Source: Clusia tigrina (lineage: Eukaryota; Arthropoda; Insecta; Diptera; Clusiidae). Taken from it: DNA of 64,000 nt. The DNA lies in the NCBI GenBank assembly GCA_920105625.2, contig OV050031.1:212963194-213027193 (forward strand), given 5' to 3'. Position 1 is the first letter of the stretch. Every line of letters begins with the position of its first letter. Position numbers and translations under genes: made by a program. The notes below the pieces were generated by a model. It worked only from the letters and a program-made list of their open reading frames with translations, was not told where the DNA came from and ran no database searches. Of the stretch, positions 27,801 through 40,000 are shown piece by piece.

Positions 27801-29028
27801 TCTACTCACTCCACACATGCCACAACTAAGTCCCTTAATGCGAAAGAGAGAGCTACAATTTTGACCCTTTTTCTTTTAGTTTACTCTGAGGACTCTTCAT
27901 TAATGACTCAGCATACAGTATTATAGCATTTATCGTGTATGGATATAGAGTTCTGAATGACAAAATCAATATATCACCACAAGAATAGACTATATATATG
28001 TCCACCTAAACCTCTTTAGGACTGAAATTTCCCAGCATAAACTGAGAGAGAGAAGACCCCATTGAGCCATTCCACCAATCCAAAGTATTGAAGCAAATTA
28101 TCAAAATGATTTGGTATGTGAATAAATTATTTGGTATCTGATGAAACACACCCACAAAATAGTATAATAATCCAACTTCCATCGTAATTCCATTTCATTT
28201 TATTTCAATTTAATTTAATTTGTATGTTTGATTCAATGAAATGAACCATTTTGGTCGGCACCAGACCACAAAACTGCAGCTGCATCGGAGTAGTTTGTCA
28301 TTAGTATCGAAATTTTAATTAAATTCAATTCAAAAATAGTTTTTAACATATTTTATGTATTATTTGATTGAGTTGATGGATGAGAGCAAACAAAAATATA
28401 TTTTTTAAAATTCACTTTGCAAGGAGAATTCTGTTGGATTTGCTGGATTGGTTGAATTGCATGAAAACATTCGAATAAATGATATAATAAATCGTATAAA
28501 TCAAGTTAAACTGTCGCAGAATCCGAAATTGACCGCAAGTTATTATTGTCAACGCAAATCTCAACGCCCCATCAACAAGCGCACAAAGCCAGCAACAATC
28601 ACATTCTCAGCTTCTTTCTTGCAAAAGTTTGCTTGGATAAGTGTATGAATGTGTGGGTGTGTGTGTGTATGTGTGTGTGTGCGTTTGCTTTTTGATGCGT
28701 GAACATACTCCTAAACAATTTATTTGCAGGCAAGCAGAAATGATTATGGCATTTGACTTTTGCTTTATTCCTCTAGATATGCTCAATGCTAGAAGCGTAA
28801 TAAGTATGGTTGGGTGTAGTGGGTCGGTGTGTAGGGTATTTGTGTGTGTAGTGTGTTTATGTGTGTATACGATTTTGTGCTTATTTGTTGGTGTGCTTGG
28901 CATTTTATTGTATAAGTGCGATGGCGCTTGTATTTGTGTTTGACTGCGATAAGTGAATCAGCCTTCAGCGATGCTGTTAAATCATAATCGTTTTGCAAAT
29001 AACAAACGTACGCACTCATTATATACGA

Positions 29029-29091
<63 letters not shown>

Positions 29092-32000
29092 CATAGAAAG
29101 GAAACTGTCAGCATAAAGTAATCATAATAAAGCATCTGTAAATGTAGCCAACGCCAGCAGGCGAACGGCGTTTTGGTTACACACTCTTACAAATCCGCCG
29201 GTATTGATGACATTAACATGGAATTAGGCTCAGGTTCGAGGGTCACAGTTATCATTGCGTAAAGTGTGAAAAATGAATAGAAATTATATCATATCTACGT
29301 CATCGGAGGGGCTTTCGTTCCTTTCATATAAAGTTAACCCGGGCGTATAAGCGACTTTTTCTATTGTGAACATGAAACTGTGCAATTAGGCGAAAATCAG
29401 AGCGGAGTCAGAGGGAAATCGCAGTGGAGTCACAACGGAAAATGAGTCAAAGACGTAGCCAAAATGGAGTCACAATAGAGTCAAAATGAAGTCAAGATAG
29501 AGTCAAAATAGAGTAAAAATAGAGGCAAAATAGAGGCAAAATAGAGGCAAAATGGAGTCAAAATGAAGTTAAAATGAAGTCCAAATGGAGTCAAAACGGA
29601 GTAAGAGTCGTAGTGAAGTCGGAGTCAGAGTCGTAGTGCAGTCGGTGTCAACAGTTAATCGGGTTGAAACAGAGACGAAGTCGAAAAGGATTGGGGTTGA
29701 AGCAGAATCGAAGTCAAAACTGAGTCGGAGTTGAACTAGAGTCGAATTAGAAGCAGAATCGGATTAGAAGTAGAGCCGAATCAGAACTAGAGTCGAATTA
29801 GAACTAGAGTCGGATTAGAAGTAGAGTCGGATTAGAAGTAGAGTCGGATTAGAAGTAGAGTCGAGTTAGAAGTAGAGTCGGATTAGAAGTAGAGTCGGAT
29901 TAGAAGTAGAGTCGAGTTAGAAGTAGAGTCGAATTAGAACTGGAGTCGAATTAGAACTAGAGTCGAATTAAAAGTAGAGTCGAATTAAACGTAGAGTCGG
30001 ATTAGAAGTAGATTCCGAGTCGATCGTCAGATGGCGTCAAGACGGAATTAAAATGGCTTGAAGAATACTCGAAGGCAAATCGGCGTCGGAGTCAGAGTCG
30101 CAGCAGAGTCTAGGTCAAATCTGAGTTGCAGTCGAAGTCGAATCAGTGCCTGCTATAGTGTAAGTGGTGGCCTAGCAGGGTCCTAGTAAAAACAGCGTCC
30201 TGCGGACTTGTAGCAGTGTCAGAATCAAAACAAGAGCGAAGTTGAAGTCGAATCGAAGTCCTGGAAATGTGGAATGAACACAGAGTAAGAGTCGAAGTCA
30301 AAGGAAATCCAGATTCGAAGCAGAGCAGGAGTCTAAACAGAGTCAAAGCAGAGTCGAAGTCAAAAAGGGGGAGTAGGATTTTTAGCAAAGTTAAAGTCAA
30401 AACGGAATTAGAGTTGAATAAGAGTCAAATTAGAATCAAAATCGAAATCAAAATGGAGTCATAAAGGAGTAAAAACAGAGTCATCCTTGAAACAGTGTTG
30501 AAATCAGAAGGAAGACGGAGTTGAAGAAGAGTCGAAGTCGTAGTGGAGTCAGCATCGAAGCCAATATTCAGTCAAAATGGACCCGAATTGGAGTCAGAGT
30601 GGAAGCGAAGAAGTCAAAGGGAAACCGCAGTCAAAACGGAATCAAAGCAATGTCGAAGTCTTAAGATTGATGAGGCACACCATAGGCACAAATACTGGGT
30701 TAACATACCAGGCCTAAAGGTATCAAAGAGCCTGCTAGGGACATATCAACTAAAAAGATTCGAATCACTCATCAATCTCTCCAAGAATAATCTTAGGATG
30801 ATGACAGGCCTACTCACAGGATACTGTAAATTGAACTCACATATGGTGAGGAAGGGGTCACCTCGGACGGCTCCTGCAGATTCTGTGTGTTGCAAGAGGA
30901 GACGTCCTTGCATGTGCTGACACAATGTGCGGCTCTCATGCACACCCGCAGGAAATGCTTGGGAATCTTCCAAGGCTCTGCTAATGATGTGAACCCTCTG
31001 GAGCCCAAACATGTCATTACGTTTAACCAGAGGATAGGACTCAAGGATGTACTTTGAACCTCTGATAGGGGCACAATAGATCGTAAGGTCGCGGTACTTT
31101 AAAGCCCCTACATATTAATAAGGTCGAAGTCAAAACGGAGTCAGAGTCGAACCAGAGTGGAGATCAAAATTAAGTCGGAGTCGAGGTAGAGTTAAAATGA
31201 AGACAAAACGAAATAAAAACAGAGTTGGAGTTGAAGCAGAGTCGAAGCCAAAAGTGAGATGGATTTGCAGCGGACTGGAAGTCGGAGTATAGTCAGATTC
31301 AGAGGCGAAGCAGAAGCGCAGTCAAAACGGAAGCGGAGCTTAAGCAGAGTGAGAGTCGGAACTGGTGCTTGAGTTAGAGACTAAGTGGTGGCCTAGTAGG
31401 ATCGGAGTGAAAACGGAGTCGGACTTGCAACAGTATTAGAGTCAAAATGGCGTCTAAGTGGAAGTAGAATCGAAGTCCAAGTAAAGTCAGAGTCGAACCC
31501 AAAATGGAGTCGACTCGGTGGCGGAGTCTACAGGAAACGAGCGTCGAAGCAGAGCTGTAGTCAAAGCGGAGTCAAAGCAGAGTCGCAGTCAAAACGGAAG
31601 CGGAGTCTAAGCAAAATCGGAGTCGAAACGGATGCTTGAGTTACAGACTGAGTGGTGGCCTGGCTGGGTCGGAGTGAAAACGGAGTCGGACGTGCATCAG
31701 TGTCAGAGTCAAAATGGCGTCGAAGTTGAAGTAGAATCAAAGTCCAAGTAAAGTCAGAGTCGAACTCAAAATGCAGTCAACTCAGAGTCGGAGTCAAAAG
31801 GAAGGCAATAAAGAGATCTGGAATCAAAACGGATTCAAAGCAGATTTCCAGTCAAAACGGAAATGGAGTCCAAGTCAAAATGGAGTAAAAAATAGTAAAA
31901 ATAGAGTCGTAGTTGAGGCAGAGACGAAGTCAAATCAGAATGAAAGCAAAAAGGCAATTGAAACAGAGTAGAAGTCAGAAAGGAAACGGAGATGAAGAGT

Positions 32001-35000
32001 AGTTGCATTCAAAAGGAGCTCAGAGTCTAAGCGGAGCTGGAGTCAAAGCGGAATCAAAGCAGTGTCGCAGTCAAAATGGAAATGGAGGTCGAGGTCAAAA
32101 TGGAGTAAAAAGTTTTAAAAGTGGAGTCGGAATTGAAGCAGAGTCGAAGTCAAAAGGGAATCAAAGCAAAATCGCAACCGAAACAGAGTAGAAATCAGAG
32201 AGGAAACGGAGATGAAGAGGAATCGCTATCAAAGTCAGAGTTGAAAGGAAGTCTGATCAGAATTTGAGATAATCCTTCCTCCGATTGGAGGTAATCCTAG
32301 TCCGATTTTGATTGTTTCAATCTAAAATTCAGGTATAAGCAAACAGATACAGAGACGAAATCACAGTCGAAGCAATCACTAAAAAAATTCAGGCGTCCAA
32401 TGAAGGCGTCCAATACAGGCGTCTCAGACAGGCGTCTGAGACGAGCGGCCAATACAGGCTTGGATATATACAGCTGTCTAGTAGTAAGCTCTCTAGTCCT
32501 TAAGCCATCGAGTAGCAAGTTGGTATCCCGCCATCGCTTGGACTCGAAAGGTTTCTTTCTATATCTATCAGTCGACACTCTTTCATAAATTCTGGACTTA
32601 CAGAGCCTGGTGGACACTTAGCACTCCCTTCCACATAATTTTGCCCCCACAGTTTGATAACTACTTCAAGGTAAATACCTCAATGAAAGAGTTCAATCTC
32701 GCCATTGTCTGCTCGGTACCTCAGCAAGTAATAAACTGATTAGGAATCGTCTGGGCTATTAAGGATTCAACCTGCCTAATAGTCTAAAAAATTAGCACAA
32801 CCGCAAAAAAACGGGACGGACACCTTTCGTATAATTTGAACATATTTTCTGGTATTAAAAAGATGCTCCTCAATTTACCCTAATGCCAATTTACCCTCAT
32901 ATAAATTTGTAACGTTCCTCATGAATGGCAAACATCATACTAGAAGTTAAATTTATGTACGAGGATTTTATGTACGAGTTCCCTGTACCGAGGCAGATAA
33001 ACTAAAATTACACATTTTATGGGCGGGATTTGGGTGCGTGCGCGTATTACCATAATTCCAAGTAACCATAAATCGTAGATTTGGTCTTGGAAATTTTATG
33101 AGCGCCACCTCTCCGCCGGCTCCCAACTGCCAACTGCCAACTGCCTGTGAAGGCACGCACCCAGTCTGAGCTGGAGTAATGGAGGCCCCGAAAGCTTTTC
33201 AACATTTTTAATTATGAACAAACTCCGAAATAGTTCTTTTATTAAGTTGCCTAAGTACATTAAATTTTTATGCGCAGTGCACCTTCCCCGCTGCTGTCAA
33301 CTTTTACGATTTAATGTCAGGCTCGGAAACTTCTTCTAACAAACCAACAACAACAACAACAACAAAAGCCCACACAGTAAGATGGAAAAAAATACGGAAA
33401 CACCGACGCATTGCGCCTCACACCGAGCGAAATTTATGCGCGCGAGCACACAAGCAAACAGATCAACCAAAAACACAAAGCAACGCGGCACAGCGTAAAA
33501 AGCGCATTAAACGAAAAGTCCTTAAAAAAGGATGTTGCTGTGAAACATAAACACTAAAACGCACACACACACGCCACGCAGGCCGACTTCCTCGCATGGC
33601 TATACTGGCCATATTGTGGAAATTACTACTTTTGCAACAACAAGTCTTCATAATGTGGCCGCAGTTGGTGCAGCAGTTATGTCCCCGTGTCTATGAGGAC
33701 CTCTCTCTCTGTGTGTGTGGGTGATTTTGTGTTAATTTCGCACTAAAAACGTGCCACATTTCGCACACCACCCTCTGTCTTAAGCTAAGCTGTGTTTTTG
33801 TTTGTGTGGGTTTGTGTGAGTTTGTTTGAGAGTCTTTCTGTGTGTTTGTTTGAGAGTGTTTGTGTGTGTTTGTGTTTGTGTTTCTGTGTGTGTGTGAGCT
33901 CAACTTAACGATAGTTAAGAATGCGTTTGCGGTTGTAAATGTCGTAAAAATTAAGTGCTTTTGGATTTTCTCATTTTATAGCGCCGCAGTAGTTTCGTCT
34001 ATGCACGACTACTACACTTGCCGACTTCTGTGCGGGGTCCTTGTCCCGAAACATTCCTTGCGCACACCTTTTGTTTATGATTCAAGTACTTTCGGTACAT
34101 ATTCTGAGTCGTAAAGCATATCCATAAAAGCACATAAAATGTTATTATGACATATAATGACAAAATTACTTGTACGCATCTGCATGCGCTTAAACTAGTC
34201 CACGCTCGCTGACGGTGCAAGTTGTTTAATATGCTCCGCAATGAAGTGTTTAAATTTTTCACCATTTCCGAGGACGAGGCTCATTTGTTGAGGATAACGT
34301 AACTTGCAGCGGGATAATTTGTTATTTTATTAAGAACTGCTGTAAAGACGATTGATATTTATATAATTCAGTTATAGTCCTCTGATTCAGACTGGTAGTC
34401 AGATTATTCTAATATAGTCCTCTGATTCAGACTAGTAGTCAGATTCTTCTGATATAGTCGTGTGATACAGATTGGTAGTAATATTATTTAGGTAGAAATA
34501 CTGTGGCTCAGACTGTTTTTATAGTCTTCATTTATAGACCTATGATCCACACTGGTATTTATATTTTTCAGTTATAGTCCTGTGACACAGACTGGTAGAT
34601 TCATGGTCATTCAGATGGTCATATTCTTCTGATATAATCCTGTGATACAAATTGTACTTATATTATGCAGATATACATAGTTCTGTGCTTCAGGCCTTGT
34701 ATTCAGATTCTTCTGATATAGTTCGTCAATACAGGTTGGTACTTATTTTATTCAAATATAAATCCTGTACCGCAGATATCTTCTTCATATAAAGACCTAT
34801 GATGCAAACTGGTATTTATATTATTCAGTTTGGTTTGAATCTGGTATTTATATTCTTCAAATATAGTCCTCTGATTCAGACTCGTATTTATATTCTACAG
34901 ATATAGTCCTGTGATCCACACTGCTATTTCTATTATTCAAGTATAGTACTTTGATCCGCAGTGGTATTTACATTGTGCAGATATATTCCTATGGATCCGA

Positions 35001-37004
35001 TTGGCATTTATATTATTCAGTTATAATCCTGTGCGTCAGACTAGTATTTGTATTATTCAGATATAGTCCTATTATACAAACTGGCATAAATATTATGCAG
35101 AAATAGTCGTGTGTCCTGTGATGCAGACTAGTATTTATATTGTTCTATATATAGTCCTTCTGAGTTGACTTGCTTAGCTACTCATAATTATCCAAATAAT
35201 CCTACCGCGTCCTACAGAATCGATACTCATTTTGTTTTGATGGTCAACACTACAAAATAATTTCCTGGAAAAGGCATGTCATCATTCAGTTTAAACACTG
35301 AATCAAGATATAAAGAAATCTTATAATGGGATTGGCTGTAATGAAGTTCCTACGAAACTATAATTATAACGCTTCTATACTGTTTTTCTCTGTTCATCGT
35401 CGATTTTCTCGGAAAGACCCAAATCGGAGAATCGTAAGGAGTTTTAGAAGAAGGAAGAAATCGTTTTTCGAAAGGAACCAAATCTGAGACTAGTAACGAC
35501 TTTCAGAAGAATGAGTAAAGACCCAAATCGGGGAATTGTAAGAACTTTTATAAGAATGAATAATTCCCTTTCCTTTTTGAAGAGACCTCAATCCGAGAAT
35601 TGTAAGGACTTTCAGAAGAATGAAGAATTCCTTTTTCTTTTTCTGAAAGACCCAAATCGGAGAATTGTAAATGCCTTTAGAAGAATGAATAATTCCTTTT
35701 CGGACAGACCCAAATCGGGGAAGGACTTTTATAAGAATGAGTAATTCCGTCTCCTCTTTCGAAAGGAACCAAATCGGACAATTGTAAGGACTTTCATAAG
35801 AATCAATAATTCGTTTTCATTTTGGGAAAGGCCCAAATCAGAAAAGGACTGTCAGAAGAATGAAGAATTCCTTTGGCTTTTCGGAAAGACCCAAATCGGA
35901 GAGGGGCAAGCATGAATAATGAATAATGGACGAGAAGCAATGAGGGATAAGAATGAATAATTCCTTTTCCTCTTTCAAATGGACCCAAATCGGAGAATTG
36001 TAAGGACTTTTATAAGAATGAATAATTCCCTTTCCTTTTTGAAAAGACCTGAATCCGAGAATTGTAAGGACTTTCAACAGAATGAATAATTCCTTTTTCC
36101 TTTTTCAGAAAGACCCAAATCGGAGAAAGAATAAATAATTCCTTTTCGGGAAGACCCCAATAGGAGAAGGACTTTTATAAGAATGAATAATTCCTTTTTC
36201 GGAAAGAACAAACTCGGACAATTGTAAGGACTTTCAGAAGAATGAATAATTCCTTTTCCTTTGTCGGAAAGGCCCAAATCGGACAATTGTAAGGACTTTC
36301 AGAAGAATAAATAATTTTGAAAACGCACCCCTTTAAGTGCATCCTCCTGGATTATGAATTCGAGTTTTTGCTGCTAACTTACCAACAAATGAAAGTGCGC
36401 ACACACCCACCTTTGCTGATGATACCATGATTGATTTAATTCATGATGAATATTTCATTGCATCAGCAGGGCACCTTCATTGAAACATCTTCCAAATCCA
36501 ACTAAAATAAATGAAAAAGGGGAGGAAAGTAAATCAAACCCACCCAAGTTAACTTCAAATGCAATACGTGTCCTCCATGACGGAAGTAGGACGGTAGTGT
36601 TACATACAATTTTTGATGCTTGGGCGATTCCATTCTTGTAAAGGAAGCACCGCAAAGACGATTATGATCGAGTGATACACACATTAGATGAGGCTTTCTC
36701 TCACTATAATAATATGCGACTTTGAATGAATAAGTCCATAAAAAGCAAAGCAATCTTCGAGACAACTTCGTGGGATACTTCTGGATCAGCTCCTACTTCA
36801 GATATTAATTTGTCCTTCAGTTAATCATGGTGAATTGAATCCGAACTCTCTCTCAATTGCTCTTTTGTATATAACTGGATCATGTCATTAGTGTATAATC
36901 TATAGCCATGGCAGCTTATAGAGAAACTACCTCTTGCTTAGGAATCTTCTATAGGGACAACTCTAACGGAATGTAGTATTATAATGGAAATTATACAATG
37001 TATA

Positions 37005-37081
<77 letters not shown>

Positions 37082-40000
37082 TGAACTTTATTCTAGATAG
37101 TTTTTTGATATCCTCCATAAGACCTTCTGCCATTTCTTATATCGTGTGGCATTATAATGCAAATGATATGTTCCATCCTTCTGTAGTGCCACATACAAAA
37201 GCATTAGCTTCGTAAGTTGTAGATTTGTACAAAAAATTATCTTTCTGTACAGTCTGTCGAACTTTTTAAGAATATACAACTGTAAAGGCCTTGAATCTGG
37301 CTCCATAAGGGTTTATGGAGTTATTTCCTAAGAGCTCAATTCCTGCGAGATTCATTCTAGACTCCTGTTGGAATGTTTAAAACTTATAAATAAGCTAAGA
37401 ATCCTCAACAAACTTTCCATAATATGGGTCCCAGCACACACTGGGATCCCTAGTCTTGCCACAAATGGGGCAGCCACCTCATTTATTGGGCTTGAACCAT
37501 TCTTTGGGATAGGAGGAAACAGCATAGAAGATCATTTAAAACAGTAGGAATCATCCAGAAGATCAAGCTACTGTGCCTCACTCCCACTACTTAGACAACC
37601 CAAGCTGATGATTGGGGACTATAAACCAAATGTGCAACAGTTGAGTAAATTAAGAACTTTGACTGGTCACCTCACAAGTTTCTCTGATGTAAGAAGCCAC
37701 CTCATGAAGCTGTCAATAAGCATGTGCAGATTATGGACGGGGCTGTAGAAACACAAAAGCACCTTCTAATGAACTGCGAAGCTCATTAGCTCGCAGTCGG
37801 AAGAAACATCTGGGGAATTACTGGCTTGAAGGGAGAAATATTTGAGCAATGAATCCCAACTCAGTGCTATGTCTCCTTAGACCCTTAATAGGTACATACA
37901 GGAAGAGTACAAGAATACAGGCCACCTCAAAGGACACTGTCATGTAGGAAGCCACCTCATGAAGCTGGGACTCTCACCAATGAGCACGTGTAGATTATGC
38001 ACGGAGCAGACGAGCACCTTCTAATGAACTGCAAAGCTCATTAGCTCGCAGTCGGAAGAAATATCTGGGGCATTACTGGGCCGAGGTCAGAGACATTTGA
38101 GCAATGAACCCCAACTCAGTGCTCTGTCTCCTTAGACACTTAGGAGGTACATATAGGAAGAGTACAAGAATACAGGCCACCTCATAGGACACTGTCATGT
38201 AGGGACTCTCACCAATGAGCACGTGTAGATTATGCACGGAGCAGACGAGCACCTTCTAATGAACTGCAAAGCTCATTAGCTCGCAGTCGGAAGAAATATC
38301 TGGGGAGTTGCTGGCCGGAGAGCAACGATATTAGGGCCAAGGAACACCATCTCAGTGCTAAGCTTCCTTAGAACTGTTGGACTAATAGAAGACCCTTAAT
38401 AGGTACATGCAGGAGGAGTACAATAGACCAAAGCAGTCGAGGTAGTAATAGAAGACCCTTAATAGGTGCATGCAGGAGGAGTACAATAGATCAAATTGGT
38501 CGTGGTACATGTTCCTTCATTGTTTCATTCATTCATTCATATGGAGCTATTGCCTCTAATGTGCGAGGAGTTATGTGTATAAAGTTTATTTTACGCCTTT
38601 ATAAATGACTTAAATTGATATTTTCTGACTCTACAACTTGGTTATAAGTAAGCTATAAAGTCACACGTTGAGTTCCCTGAAGCTTTCATAATATTGTAAG
38701 GGAGTATTACGAGGAAATTTACAAAACTTTTGATTGATCACTCTCATTCACTATTATTCTGTGTAGAAACTATCTACTCCCATTTGAAAGCACTCATTCA
38801 AATCTCTGCAATATATCGTATAAAATAGTTATATGAAAATTAAACTTCACTTTAAATTGAAACAATCCATAAAGTCATCAAATATTGATATGAAAAAATA
38901 ATTAATTAAAAATTGTTTAAACTTATTCCCCCTCTCTCTCTCTTTTTGCAGATTCAAAAGTCGATTGGTGCGTTGCCTCGCCTCAGCCACGTACATTGTG
39001 CGGCAAATTTGCTCACTGGGCATAACGGTCTACACGCCCAGCGTCGCCCTCTCCACAGTAATTGGCATTCCGTACTGGGCGTCGATAGTTGGCATGTCAA
39101 CAATTTGCATATTTTTCACCACCATGGTAAGTGTTGCGAGAGTAGAGTGCAACAATAATTTCATAAATATATTCATAAATGCAAACGCTTGTGTGTGTGG
39201 GAGTGTGTGTGTGCGAGTGTGTGTGTGTGCGTGTGTGTGTAGGTGAACACACTCCCACTCATATGCAGGCGCATTTCACTTCTTCGCCTGGCATACTTAA
39301 AAAGCCTCATGCGAAGTTTTTAAAGTAGGAGTACGAACAAAACTGTTTTGGCATTCACATGTTGCACCGAGTACGTGGCATGTGCAGCATGTAATTAACG
39401 CGTTTAAATTCCTGTAGTATAAAGTTAGTATCCTTGTTACTAGAATACCTTTTAAGTTTTCAAGTTATTACGTAAAAATTCGTTAAATTTCATCAAGGAA
39501 ACAGAGTGTTTTTCTTGCTCATTAGTAAGAGAATTTTGGTCAGTACTTGAACAGCGCCACACCGTGGTATCACAACGGGCTATTAGGTGTGCTCCAGTGT
39601 GCTCCAGTGTTGTCTTGGTGAACTAAGCTGCCACTCCTACCTACCTACCTTTTCAGCCTTTTCCACTGCATGTCAATTACAGAGCAGTACAGAAGCAATT
39701 ACTACGTTTATTTGCATTCCCATTTTTAGTGGCAGTCAGTCATGTCAGCAGAGCTCTACTACTCTCTCTATGCCTCCCTCTCTCCCTTCCTCTATCCCTA
39801 CCTCTATCCCTCCCTCTCTCCCTTCCGTTATCCCTCCCTCTATCCCTACCTCTATTCCTACCTCTATCCCTACCTCTATTCCTACCTCTATTCCTACCTC
39901 TATCCCTACCTCTATCCCTACCTCTATCCCTACCTCTATCCCTTCCTCTATCCGTACCTCTATCCGTACCTCTTTCCCTACCTCCATCCATAGCTCTATC

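Larger units (their letters stand above)
7789..38951 (+). other. Intron 2 of the SLC5 gene (31.2 kb), repeat-filled
   Basis: Donor GTAAGC at 7789, acceptor CTCTCTTTTTGCAG ending at 38951, phase 2. It contains at least six LINE relics, a truncated SINE, the 112-bp satellite and several minisatellites, listed separately. I found no nested host gene on either strand. Confidence 0.88.

Noticed and set aside
30543..30920. A 125-codon gene
   Set aside because: Its first part is GAGTC repeat and its second part is a frame of a LINE RNase H tail.
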